Assembly: GCA_038380795.1 (NCBI GenBank)
Contig: CM076279.1
Span: forward strand, 6,215,001-6,279,000
Length of the DNA: 64,000 nt
Direction of reading: 5' to 3'
From: Pyrocephalus nanus
Lineage: Eukaryota > Chordata > Aves > Passeriformes > Tyrannidae
The position numbers and the translations under genes are program-made. The notes under the pieces were generated by a model. It saw only the letters and a list, made by a program, of their open reading frames with translations, made no database searches and was not told the DNA's origin. This document shows positions 46,732 through 58,619 of this stretch, piece after piece. Positions within the stretch are counted from its first letter, which is position 1; every line of letters starts with the position of its first letter.

Positions 46732-49302
46732 AGTCAGAGTTCACAAGTCAAAAAAAATAGAAAAGAAAAAAAAAAACAAAGCCTAAAAATCCAAACCCTA
46801 AGAAAACTCCTCTGTAAATCCTCTTGTGTGCTCAAGGATCATCTACTAGAAGGTATCAGCTCATGGCCAGTTAATGTGCAAAGGGATGTGCTCCAAGGCT
46901 GATGGAGAATCAGCCAAACATCCCTGGGCAACCCCTCGGCCCAGCCAGTATCCCAGGCATGTCACCCAAAGCCGGGTGCAACCCTGGAGCAGGCACTGTC
47001 CCATCCTAACTGTGTGGATCCATGCCCTTCCCTGGGACCCTGCACTCCAGGCCATGCAGCCAGCTGGTGTTGGCTGCTCCATCACTGCCCCCTTCCCTTC
47101 AGACCTGGGACACAGCTCATGTCTTGCCAGGGGCTTCCAGTCCCACTGGCCTTGGTATAAAATCCACCTTGGCCTCCCAGGGATCTGAGGAGCAGCTGTG
47201 CCACAAGGCTTTGGTGGAGACAGGAACCAATAACCAAGGGATGCCAAAGAGCTCAGGTCTGGTCAAACTTAGGGAGCTCCAGTCCCAGGACTTGAGTCAC
47301 TCCATGAGGGTCAAAAAGGTCCTGATTCAGACCCTGGCCTGAGTTACACAGGGCCAGAGCCAGCAAGGGAGAGCAGCAAGAAGGGGAGAAGACAGAGCAG
47401 GAGATCAGAAATCACTGCCCAGAAAAGAAAAGGCCACAGCCAGGGCCAGATCTGAGGCATCATCCACTGCCACTGGTGTTTCGCATCCTCTGCTCCACTT
47501 CTTAATCATCTGTTATTTCAGGGCGAGATTTGTTTTATTAGAGAAAGAAAAAATAACAATACACCTTCTATCTGGGTGATTTTCCCTGAGGTGTGTCAGG
47601 GACAGGGGAGGAATCCAAGATAATTATTATCTGTCAGCGCAGCAGATGGAAAATGGACGGATTGAGAAGGTCACAAGGCTGGAAAGGAGGGATGGGATTG
47701 CAGCACAAGGCAAGGTGCAGCCTGTGAGCAGGGTCAGGGTGTGCCCAGAGCCAGGGCAGGAGGAGGCAATTCCCAGGGAGCGAGACAGGGGTCCTTGGAA
47801 AAGAGGAGCAACTCGGTGCTGGCAGGAGGTCGAAGGGACCTTCACCGAGGGCCAGCAGGGAAAGTTTGCCATGGAGCCACACTCACGAGTGGAGCCAGCA
47901 CACACCCACAGAGCCCATCAGAGGGGACAGAGGGACAGAGCCAGGGTGGTGCAGCACAGCTCCCCCTCACCCCTGCAGGATGAGGCTGCTCTTTGCTGTC
48001 ACCCCGAAAGTCTCTCACTCAGCAGCCCCACAGGAGACGTCACCGAGGGTTATCAGCGGCGGAGGAAGGGCGTGGGCTGGCCGGGGAGATGTGAGGGCAC
48101 GGCCTTCCTCAGGTGGCCTTTGGGCAAACACAGCGGCCGGGCACCCACCTCCTTCCTCCCGGGTCCTGTTTACAGATCCGCTTGGCCCAGCCTGGGTGTT
48201 AGAACTGCTTAAGTGCACAGATAACACCGTTAATAAGCACACACTGCCGATAGCAGAGGGGCAAACATCACTCCTAATATTTACCAGCTTTCTCCCAGCC
48301 TCTGGGTAAAGGCAGCTTCTCCAGGGGAGTGATTTCTGCCATCAATCCAGTTGGTTCGACTCATCCTCTCCCTCCCTGCCCCTCTCCTGCACACTTGCTT
48401 ACTTAATGACTTGGTTAAACTTGTGTCAATACAATCCACTTAAACAGCTGCTAACTCTTCAAAATAAAGACCAAATTAGGAGGATTAACCAGTCTCCCAG
48501 GGCTTTACAACCCCTCTGTGTCCAATTTTAGCTCCAAGGCCGGGATGAGGCAAGTCAGGCAAGGAAGGATGCCTCATCTCTGCAGCACAGATGACACTGG
48601 AAAAGCCACTGGGGCCCAGCAGGCACTAACATTTTGTTTCAGGCCCATCCTAGAAGGCAAAAACTCCAATTTCACCCAATCTTCAGGACTCCTGGCTTCC
48701 ATTTCCAAGTTCTGCATGGTAACCCCAATTTAGGAGCATAACGCTGAAAAATAGCAAGTTTGTTAGTCTTGTACAGAAATCAATGGCTTTGGTCAACAAA
48801 GAGACAACCAAACAGCTTTTGGGAGGTTCCAGGTCCCTGCTGAGCTCTAGAACAGAGTGCAGAGCAGAGCCGGGCACCTGAAAGATCTCGATTGCACTCA
48901 GGGCTTCCCAGAACATGAAAGCAAGGAGCAAAGACATCCAAGCAAGTTGTCCAAGCAGGCTGTGAGAGGCTGGTGCTTTGAGGGAAGGCAGAGCACGTCT
49001 AGCCATGGGTATTCATGAATACCTGCCTGGGTCAAAGCTCCCAGACTCCACCACAGCAGTGCAAGGGTTTGTCAGACATTAAACATGACCCTTTTGCTGG
49101 CAGACATCAAACAATGGCTGCACCAGCTCACAGTGGGTGTTCTCACCCAGGAGAAACGGGCCCCTTTCACTCTTGTTTTCCATCCCTTTCGTCACATCCC
49201 CACACACGATAACCTGTGCTCCCTCACCCACTCCTACCCCTAATCAGCTTCTTGGGAAGTGTTACAGGGCTCTGAACTCCCAAATCACGTGTTTGCCAGC
49301 TC

Positions 49303-49505
49303 TAAGGACCTCAGGGCTTAGGGGTTCATCCTGGGACACACAATTAAGCCCTCTCTTTCCAAGGAGAGTTCCATCCCCTCCTGATGGACCCTCTAGAGTC
49401 ACCAACTCAGCCAGAAATGCCATGTTCCTGTTACCAGCCACAAAACCAGGAGGATCAGCTCACCACAGGGTCCCAAGACAGAATCAGTTTCCCCTAGAAC
49501 AAAAG
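49303..49505 (+). repeat. Local duplication, copy 1
   Basis: Aligns by eye with 50379-50602. Shared blocks include AAGGAC(C/T)TCAGGGCTT, GTTCATCCTG, CTCCTGATGGACCCTCTA and GGATCAGCTC(A/C)CCACAG. Diverged, with small indels, same orientation. Confidence 0.8.
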
Positions 49506-50378
49506 AAGGATCGGATTGGACCTAAAGCTTTGCCTTTTGGGTCAGTTTGGGTATCTGTGCCCCGGGATAAAAGCACAAAGGAGTGGTAGAGTTGAAAAAA
49601 CCAATCCCAGGGTCTACCTAAAAACAAGCCAGTGGGAACTCAAGTGGATTTTGGCCAAAGCAGTGTGGGTAAGCACTCCCAGCACAAGCCTGTGCCAGGA
49701 GATTAGTTCTACACCTGCCTGAGCCATGGCACAAATTAGTCACCGCTGCTTGTGGTTTCACCAGTTGTCACATCCTGCGCCCAGGCCGTTGACATGGGGC
49801 AACCCAGCAGGTGTATAAAGGAGCTGATCCCCATTGGCTGCCTGTGGCAGATGTGAGAGCTCCTCACTGAGTAATTAATGTAATGACAATAATAGACCCA
49901 AAGTAAACAGGGTGGAAAAAAATAAATCAATGGGCTGGGAGCAGAGGCTGCACTTAGTGAGGAGCAGTCCTGACAGCTCCTGTCTGCACCTGGGACACTG
50001 GAGACTGCCGTGTATTCCAGTGCCACTCCAGCCACTGGTGTGAGATTGGCTGTGTCTGAGGCTGTGCCAGCAGTGGATCCCTCTCAGCAGACAGCAGGAG
50101 GCTGCAGGCAGGTAAGGGCTGGGTTTGGCTGTCCCACACAGCTGTGGGCTCAAGGGGTTGGGTCCATCGCTGTGTGCAGCCTTGTCTGGGCACTTGGGTA
50201 CCTCCTGGTGCAGCCTGGATGGGTTTCCATCTGATTCTGCTGATTTTATGGCCTCTCCCCTTCCTCCAATGCAGAGGAGTTGTGGCCCTAGGAGAGGGGA
50301 GGGAATTTGCCCCTGTGCTAGGAGAGTTTTGGAGCCAAATGGGGAAGATTTTAGGATCAATCTCTGCTAACAGAAGTA

Positions 50379-50602
50379 CCAAGGACTTCAGGGCTTGGGA
50401 GTTCATCCTGCAACACACACATAAGTCTTGTCCTTCCACAGAGAGGTCCATCCTCTCCTGATGGACCCTCTAAACTCAGCAGCTCAGACAAAAATACCAA
50501 ATCCCTGCTATCAGCCACAGAACCCAGGGGATCAGCTCCCCACAGAGTCCCAAGGGCAAGGGCAGGCAGAGCACCTCAGTGCACATGCAAAAGAAGAGGA
50601 GA
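50379..50602 (+). repeat. Local duplication, copy 2
   Basis: Partner of 49303-49505, offset by about 1.08 kb. No known element recognised in either copy. Confidence 0.8.
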
Positions 50603-51672
50603 ACACTAAATTTCAACCCCTTCTCAAACAATTTCATCCCCAAAGCTCCAAAACTACATAGAACATTTCAGGTTCCCCCCACCCTCAAATACATCTCAGG
50701 AGGCTGCTTTCACTCCAGCCACCCCCCACTGCAGAGTCAATCCCTGGAGTGAAAGCACCTTTCCGTGTTCTGAATCCATAGGGATGCTGATCTTGCCCAA
50801 TTGCTGTATGGGAGCAAGGAGATTTCTCTCTCATGAGCAATCTTACAAAGATTTTCCCAAAAGCTGGATGGAAAAGCTCCCAGGCTCAGGATGTCTGCCT
50901 GAGCCAGTCCCTCACACTCCTCTGTGCCAGTGTGCTCCCAGTCCTGTGCTGCAAGTAGAATAAGAAAGAAAACTGGGTATTAACTGTGTCCCAACGTCAG
51001 CCCATGTGGGTGGGAGGCTGGATCTTTTCCCAGCAGCTTAAATCAAACCTTACAGGCTCTCTATTTATTCTCTCCAGCTCTGTCACAATTTGTGTGACCA
51101 TTCAAGGAGAGTGGTGCAACTCTCAAAGCCCAAAAACACAAGGAATACAAGGAAGAGGTTGGACCCATCAACTGAAAATCAAACAGCTCTGAATTTTAGA
51201 GCAGGTCTGAGCGTGCTTTGTATTTCCACCTAATCCTTAGGGCAACAAAAGGGAAAGGAGGGAACCTGAATCCAGGGCTGTGAGTGGAGAAGCTGTGAAA
51301 GGTGAGGGTGGGAACTGTTTGAGCACCTCTGGTCCCAACAGCTCCAAGTACTGGTAGGGCAGAGCAGCAACATCAAACACCTATTTTAATGCAGGTGTCC
51401 CTGGATAGGTTTAGAGATTTTGGCAGAAGGGCCTTTCCCCAGTGCCCTGCAATGACATTAGGAAATTTTTAATGCCTAACCTCGGCTAAACACCAACTTT
51501 TTTCCCCTTCATCCAGCTTCTGAAGAGGGAAGGGGAAACTGCAAAGCAAGGAAAGCAGATCACCACACAAGTGGCTCTCACAGCAGAGCACAAAAACTCT
51601 CATCTCAGCGGGTCCCCCCTCTAAACCTCCCCGTTCTTCTCCACAGCAGGTGACCCCCCAGGCAGGTGAGCC

Positions 51673-52057
51673 ATGCCTGGCAACAAAGTCTCCAGGCCCT
51701 GCCACCACTGCAAGAGCAGGTCAGCATCTGGCCCAGCAGACACCTCCAAGATCCACTATGAGAAGTTCTGGCTGTACCGTCACTGCTCCTCGGTGCAGCA
51801 GAGGGACAGGCAGGCCCAGAAGGTCGGGCAGCTCTTCTCAGGGCTGCTGGCCATGAACGTCGTGTTCCTGGGCAGCGCCTTCATCAGCAGCATGATCTTC
51901 AACCGCGTGGCCATCACGCTGGGGGATGTCTGGATCCTGATGACCATCCTCAAGGTCCTGTGCCTGTTCTGGATTATCTACTACCTGCTGGGCACCAGCC
52001 GGCAGCCGCACGCCGTGCTGTACCGGGATTCCCACGCTGGGGCCATCTGGATCAGGG
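51673..52057 (+). CDS. OTOP3: OTOP3 coding exon 1 (N-tail, TM1-TM2)
   Basis: 128 codons plus one base; donor GTAAGG. The start codon is the least certain part. Confidence 0.9.
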
Positions 52058-55000
52058 GTAAGGTCTGCTTTTATTTCTCATCTCAGGCCTTCTTCCCAGG
52101 GCTTGGAAGACGCAGAAATTCTTCCCCTACTATTAGGAGAGCTATAGGATGTGTAGCTATGGCACTGGGAATCTCCCAGTGCCCGGTCAGGCTGGGGGAA
52201 GGCAGGGGCACGGTGAGTGCCAGAGAGAGGAACCAGAGCAGCCAGGAAAGCCTGGAATGGGGCTTCCCTTCAGCCTCCAGTCCAGCTTCACGCTGTGGCC
52301 CCTTCCCCAAGAACAATCCAGGCATATCCCACCTATAGCCCAGCAAGTGAGCACCGTGGGAAAGATGTAAGAAAGGTTTTAGGCAGAGGCACTTTGCAAA
52401 GCAAGAGGAGAATCACCATGTTTACCCTCCAAGAGCGTCAGCAGCCCCATGCCACCCTCGTCCTTGTTTAACATCACAGCAGCCTTGTTGCCAGGGAAGG
52501 ATTCCTGCCCAGTGAGTCACACTCCAGCGACACCCAGGCCTTCCTGGGAGAATTCCCATCAGTATTTGCCCCACTTTGAGAAATTACATTTCTCCAAGCA
52601 CTCCTGCCTCTGGTCTATTGCTGGGTTCTTAATCAGGGATGGTCTTATTAACCAAGCATGGAGAATCGAAGGGAAGAAAGCTGCAAGGGACTTGAGTACC
52701 CAAAGCTGCAGAGAGATGTCTGAGGCAAAAGGGAGAAACAGTCAAAGTGTCCCAGCTCCTGCAGACTGTGCTGCCACAAGCCTGAACAGACCTCTGCTCA
52801 TCTCAGGTTTCCTCCTCAAGACAGAAAGCACCACCCACCATTAGGTTGCCTCTGTCACTCCAGATTGCACAGCAAAGCCCCAAAACCCCTGTTCCCACCT
52901 TGTATCCAAGCACAAGAAAATACTTTGCACTGATCAAACACTTTAAACCAGTCAAAGCACTCAACAAGGCTCAGGAATCAGGCTCTCCTTTGTCTCCTTC
53001 TCTCAAAATCACGAGAATTCCAGGCAGGAATGCTTTCAGCTCTACACAAATCCAAGCAGCACAATATCTCCAGTCCCCAGCCCAGCCCAGATGCTCCACA
53101 GCCATGTCTTTGTTTATTTACTGGTGCTTTGCTGTTTGCCCAGGGTCGGTGCTGCTGTTCGGCAGTTGCAGCATCCTCCTGAATGTGTTTCAGATCGGCT
53201 ACAGCACAATCCTCATCCACTGCAAATCCAAGGTGGACATTGTGTTCCCCAGCATTGGAATCGTTTTTATTTGCACCCAGGTACTGCATGCTACCCTTCT
53301 GGAAGCTTAGCTACTCTCCCTGTCCAATTCCTGGGAGCCCAAGGGGTGGGGGGAAGCGAGGAGACTTGGGAAAGTGGGTACAATGAGGCATTGTCAGGAG
53401 CATTGAAGGTACTAAAGTATCACACACCACTTCAAATGCCAGCTGCACTCCTTGTGGACCACACTGAGAGACACAGGAGTAAGATTCAGGAAGAAATTAC
53501 CCAAGAGATACCTGACATACCTTAGAATCCAGAGGAATTTGCTTTGAATCAAAGTAGGGAGAGAGGAGAGAGAATTTCAGATTTTGCCAGAGATGTGTTT
53601 GCACCAGTCTGAGCCCCAGCCTCTCTCTGTATTTTGCCAAAAATCCTTTGCACACAAAGATATCTCACATCGTTTGCACCTTTTACCTCAATACCAACCC
53701 TCTTCTTTCCAGACCCAAAGCCTTATTTGAAAAATAAACCAGTTCCCACCTCAGCAGCAAATGCCCAGGTGTACAGGGCAGAGGAGCAGAGCTCCAGGAG
53801 GTACATTCAGTGCAGGCACACACATGCTGCCCTCACCCAAGGATTCCAGCATTGCCTCAGCACTGAGATGCAGGTGCCCACATGTCCCTGCACCCCTGCA
53901 CAGAGGCAGGTTTGCTCCCACTTGGACCTGCACCTTCTTGTCTACCTGTCCCTTTCCACCACTGCCAACTGCACCCTGCTCACATCACTATCATTACCCA
54001 TTTGCAGGCTTATTTCCTGTGGCATCACTCTAAGGACTGCATTCAAGTCCAGCACAACTTCACCAGGTAAAAAAAAAGGGGAGAAAAACTGCCCTCTACT
54101 GCTCTAAAGAAACTTTTCCTTTCTGCCTGTGATCTCTGTTACTACTCCTTCTTCCTGCTAGGATTGTCTTCATCTGATCCTACACAGACTCTCTATTCTG
54201 GCTCACACAAGCCAAGTTATGCCTTGACCAGATCCATCCTCCCTTCACTGACCTGGGCTCACCAAATCCCTTCAGTTTTCCCTTGTGCCTTTGGACTGCT
54301 GCAAAGCTCGTTCCTTCCTCCCAGATGTTTTCCTGGCTCCTGTCTCAGGGTCCAGTTCATAGGGTGGAGGATGAGGTGGGGTGGTCTCCCCATTCCTATC
54401 ACTGGGAGATGCCTCAGCCTAGGCCAGTTTCACCAGTGAGTCTGGCACTGCCTGCCCTGCTCCCTTGGAAATGGCCAAATGGGAATGAACTCAGCCATGT
54501 CTGTGTGTGCAGAGTCACACCCTGACGGCTGCAGGCAGAGCAGGCACCGACACGGGGTATTTGCACCGATCTGTGCACAGGCCAGCAAGAAACGAGGGCA
54601 GCACCACACGGCAGGTGGACACTCGAGTTGTGAATCATCTCCCCTGAGTGCCTGTCTCCCCTCCCAGGTGTGGGCTGATGCTGACCATAGCCACCAACCT
54701 CCTCCTCTGGCTCCTGGCCGTGACCAATGACAACCTCCACGTGGAGATCGAGTCTCAGCTCCGTGAGGTGGAGCGGCGCTTTGCAGGCAAGGCTCCTTTT
54801 TCCCACCCCTATTTGTGTTAGGCTGACACAGATGACTGCCAGAATTCGGAACAATTCGTGATCTCAGGGATTCAGGTACCACCAGTTCTCCCAAATGCTG
54901 AACCTTCCTATTACTGGAGGTTGTTTCGAGGAGATAAGCTGCAAGGGGAGAACATCTTCACCTGGAGTGAGGGGATCTGCTATGAAACCCTGGAACTGAG

Positions 55001-57258
55001 GGGCTAGAAAAGGAAAAACCCACCAAAAATTAGCATTTATGCTCAGTTTTACCTGTTAGCTCGAAGCACAAGATTGCCAGAATAGAAGAGGTTCATGTAA
55101 TTGCAGTGCTCTTCTTTCTGAGGAGATAGGGGAAGAAAAGGGGAGACTAATATTCCAAGGGTAGAGATAGAGGTGTTTTCACTGTGAAGGAAGAAATGTC
55201 TCTCACCCAGCACCATAGGTGGGATAAGACCTTTGCTAAACCCTGATATTCTGAATCCTCACAGCCATCAGGACAGAGCAGTAGTCACTTAACTTCCTAC
55301 TGACCACTGTTCAAAGTACAGAAATCGATGTTGTGCCTGCACAGGAGAAACTCACAAAGACAGCCATGAAATCCGGGCCATCTCCCTCTTAATTGTTGCC
55401 TTCCTTTTCCCCTGCTCCAGGCAACGAGACTGCCTTGTGCACGTGCCCAGACACGACCATCTGCAAAGTCTTCCAGAAGGGCTACATCCTGCTCTACCCC
55501 TTCAACACCGAGTACTGCCTCGTCTGCTGCTCCGTGCTCTACGTCATGTGGAAGAACGTGGGGAGACGCATCAGCCACCACCACCTCCCTCTCACCAAGC
55601 CCAAGTTCAAGCTCCAGGGGGTGGTGTTTGGGCCACTCCTGGGCGCCACTGCTGTGATCATCGGGATCTGCGTCTTCATGATGTACCAGATCCAGGTCAC
55701 AAGCTTGGTCCCCAGCCGCCAGGTCTTCGTGATGTATTATTCCTACTACATTGTGCTCCTGCCCCTGATGAGTGTGGGCGCAGTGATTGGGACAGTCATC
55801 CACGCCCTGGAAAAAAAGGAGCTGGACACACTCAAGAACCCAACCCGCAGCCTGGACGTGATCCTGTTGATGGGGGCAGCCCTCGGCCAAATCGGCATGT
55901 GCTACTTCTCCATTGTGGCCCTCGTGGCCTCTGACCCCAGGGACCTGTTGAACAGCCTCATCCTGTCCTATTCTGTCCTCCTCATCTTTCAGAACATCAC
56001 CCAGAATGTCTTCATCATTGACGGGCTCCACCGGCAGCGCTTCGTAGCAGCAGCTGAGGCCAAACACACGGGACCCACTGGGCAGCACGTGGTGGCTGTA
56101 GAACCACCTGGGGAAGAGGAAACCACAACCAGCAGCGAAGGGGAGCACACTCAGACACTCCCTGGCAAGGAGGAAGACACTAAAGAAGAGCAGAATCGTG
56201 AAGACCAGAGACGGATGAGCGTGCTGGAGCTGGGACAGGAGCTCCGGAAAGCTTCCCTGTCCTACATCCATAGCTACTCTCACCTGAGCTGGAAGAGAAG
56301 AGCATTGAGGGAGATCTCGTTCTTCTTGGTTTTGTGCAACATCATAGTAAGTATTGTGCTCTCTGCTGTGTCACAGCCTGGTCGAGCCACCATGAGCTGT
56401 GACACAGACGTGCTCTCCTTGTCTTTCTCTTGGGTCTCTATTCCAGACAAAAACCTTTGCCCACCAAGTTTCAACCTTCTGGTGAGGTCAGTCAAGACAA
56501 GTTTTGCTGTTAATGCCCCAGTCTCATAAGTAGAAGGTCTCTCTTTTAACCTCAGACTTTGGGGAGGCTGGGTTTCCCGGGTGCAGGAAGGAGACAGCTA
56601 ATAAATCCTTTGTTTCCTAAATTTTAGCCTCTGAAAAAAAAAAAAAAAATTAGGCTCCTTAAGGGTGTTTCATGAGAAAGGTGGAGAAATGTGAGGCAGC
56701 AGCAGTAAGTCTTTGTAAACATGAGTCTCCAGGCTTGAAACTCACCCAACAAAGTACACTGTGCTCTGGGATCTTGAATCAACACTGCAGCCTTAATCCA
56801 GTGAAAACAAATTGCCCAAGGAAACAGTGAAACCCTGTAGGAAGATGCAGCAGGCTGGGGCAGAATGAGGCTGTCTTTAGGTTTCCAGGAATTTAAAAAG
56901 ATTTGACTTAACAGCAAGGAGTCAGCAGCATAACTAAGGGATTTTCCTTCTCCTCCCTGGCAAGGAGATTCCTCTGATACTCCTGAAATATTCCTACAAC
57001 CACTTGAGCCCGTGCAGAGATTAGAGTGCAGGTAGGGGACAGTTTGTCAGGCTCTAACTTGTGTTTGTTTTCCTCCCACCTCTTCAGCTGTGGGTCATGC
57101 CCACATTTGGGGCTCATCCTGTCTTCGAGAACGGACTGGAAAGGTCATTTTACGGCTACTCCACCTGGTTTGTGATCGTGAACTTCGGGCTCCCCCTGGG
57201 TGTGTTCTACCGCATGCACTCGGTCGGGGGGCTCCTGGAGGTCTATGTCACAGCCTGA
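51673..57258 (+). CDS. OTOP3: OTOP3, otopetrin-3 proton channel
   Basis: Join 51673-52057, 53144-53280, 54008-54066, 54668-54786, 55421-56346, 57088-57258; 1797 bases, 598 residues plus TGA (human about 596). Same 12-helix proton-channel fold as OTOP2. RDRQAQKVGQLFSGLLAMNV opens TM1 at about residue 47. Further signatures are LGDVWIL (TM2), RCGLMLTIATNLLLW (TM5), YPFNTEYCLVCC, MWKNVGRR, KNPTRSLDVILLMGAALGQ, YIHSYSHLSWKRRALREIS and the end LPLGVFYRMHSVGGLLEVY. Assigned to OTOP3 because these segments match the mammalian paralogue more closely than OTOP2, and because it is followed by HID1. The N-terminal 45 residues include a CHHCKS motif and are not conserved with mammals as I recall them. 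Odd points are a GC donor after exon 4 and a long acidic loop around residues 445-490. The ATG follows GTGAGCC and is the first in frame. Confidence 0.96.
53144..53280 (+). CDS. OTOP3: OTOP3 coding exon 2 (TM3-TM4)
   Basis: Acceptor TGTTTGCCCAG and donor GTACTG; 137 bases. Confidence 0.95.
54008..54066 (+). CDS. OTOP3: OTOP3 coding exon 3
   Basis: 59 bases between CATTTGCAG and GTAAAA. Encodes AYFLWHHSKDCIQVQHNFT. Confidence 0.95.
54668..54786 (+). CDS. OTOP3: OTOP3 coding exon 4, GC donor
   Basis: Acceptor CCCTCCCAG. The exon must end in phase 1 to join exon 5, and the only fitting site is GCAG followed by GCAAGG, a non-canonical but otherwise perfect donor. The nearest GT upstream (GAG|GTGGAG) would break the frame. 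Confidence 0.88.
55421..56346 (+). CDS. OTOP3: OTOP3 coding exon 5 (large exon)
   Basis: 926 bases between CCCCTGCTCCAG and GTAAGT. Encodes TM6-TM11, with an enlarged Glu/Thr-rich cytosolic loop before MSVLELGQELRK. Confidence 0.96.
57088..57258 (+). CDS. OTOP3: OTOP3 last coding exon (TM12)
   Basis: Acceptor CACCTCTTCAG; 56 codons and TGA. Encodes WVMPTFGAHP and the conserved YRMHSVGGLLEVY end. Confidence 0.96.
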   Translation: MWVMPTFGAHPVFENGLERSFYGYSTWFVIVNFGLPLGVFYRMHSVGGLLEVYVTA

Positions 57259-58399
57259 ACCAAGCTGGCCCCCCACCCCAGAGGCTGGGAAGGATCAGTG
57301 ATGATGAACAAAGGGGCAGAAAGCAGCAGATATGCATGTGGAAGCTTTTAAGATTCTTCCCTCCGGCTTCTGCTTTGAATTCTCCTGGCACATCATCTCT
57401 GTGAGCTTCAGAAGAGGAAGTTGTTTCATATTACCTTTTTTCTCCATAGAGAAGAGACTCAAAGCCCATAAACAAACTCTCACTGCTCTAAGGACCATGC
57501 ATGCAGTCAGCAGTCTGCCAGTGGATGCTGCATGGCAGCAAGTGGGACCTTACCAGCTCCTATTGAGATCTTCCAGATAAAGGAATGCAAGAGCAGCCTT
57601 CAACAAGAGCAACAAAGACTGACCTGCACTCCACAGACCTTCAAAAATCCACTTAGGGTTTGCCAGCCCCACCCTTGCTCACCAACCCACCATCCTGCAG
57701 CACAAAGAGACTGATCAGCCACGCCAGAAGCACCTACAGGCACAGTCATTCAGAAATGAGCCAAAAATAACACTTTTTATGTGTAATTTTCAAAAAGAAG
57801 CTGGGAGCTGCTTTAATGGTCAGAACAGGCACTATTTCTGTTTGCTGCTGTTGCTGACATCTGACACATCAACTTGTGCCAGTCTGTGGGACCCAGCCCC
57901 ACTGAGTGCAAGCTCCTACAGCCCTGAGCGCTGACGGGCAGGAGAGGCCATCACACCTGCAGAAGTTCAGTGCATCACGTCCCAGCACCAAACACAGGAG
58001 CAATAACATGACCTTGCCTTACTGAGAATAAACACTGCTTCTCCTTCCAGGCACCCCCAGAGCCTCGAGAAGCAGCACTGTGGGTGATCTTCACTTACCA
58101 TGGATGGTGTTCTCTCCGCTGTGGACCAGCCAAGGTCCCACCCCTGCACACAGGGCTGGTTCAAAAGTGAGCTACTGCCAAATCCCTCCCCACCTCCAAC
58201 ACTTCATCCCTCACTGCTGCTTTGCACATCCCCAGACACCTCCCAAGCTCTCTGTGCGCAAGGGAACAGGGCTGCACAGCGGGGTGCCCGAGCAAAGACC
58301 CGTTAGAAGGTGTTCTGTAGGGGATGCTTGCTTTGGAAGCACGTGGGAGAGCAAGGGGCTTGTGACTGTGGGTCTCAAATACAGAGCCTGATGAATGGA

Positions 58400-58405
58400 A
58401 ATAAA
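58400..58405 (+). terminator. Probable OTOP3 poly(A) signal
   Basis: AATAAA followed 20-40 bases later by a GU-rich stretch (TTTTCATGTGTGTCTTGTG), the usual downstream element. It implies a 3' UTR of about 1.15 kb. A second AATAAA at 58027 is an earlier alternative. Confidence 0.65.
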
Positions 58406-58528
58406 GAGAGATTGAGAGATTGAGTTTTCATGTGTGTCTTGTGAAATCCCTGGGTCTGCTCTGCACTCTCCAAAGAACAGGCTCAAAAGTCTTAAACTGC
58501 TTAAACACTTAAACTGCTCTTGTGTTCA

Positions 58529-58619
58529 GAGGCTGGATGGAGCCCTGAGCAACCTGGTCTAGTGGAAAGTGTCTCTGACCAAGTTCCTTCAACCCAAAAC
58601 ATTCTGTGATTCTGAGATT
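58529..58619 (+). mobile_element. CR1 LINE 3'-end fragment
   Basis: Reads GGCTGGATGGAGCCCTGAGC, AACCTGGTCTAGTGGAAAGTG, TTCCTTCAACCCAAAACATTC, TGTGATTCTGAGATT in order. This is the familiar avian CR1 3' end with an internal deletion, in plus orientation. Confidence 0.85.

Larger units (their letters stand above)
44253..51672. other. OTOP2 3' UTR/flank and OTOP2-OTOP3 spacer
   Basis: 7.4 kb without a recognised coding exon. Contents: a long T-rich tract near 45029-45057, a poly(A) signal candidate at 45507, a short tandem repeat at 45491-45550, a GATA microsatellite at 46675-46731, and a diverged local duplication (49303-49505 and 50379-50602). CTTCTCCACAGCAG near 51638-51650 looks like an acceptor for a 5' UTR exon of OTOP3. 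Confidence 0.6.

Noticed and set aside
55297..56283. 328-codon minus-strand open frame opposite OTOP3 exon 5
   Set aside because: Antisense shadow of the channel exon; composition and lack of homology argue against a gene.
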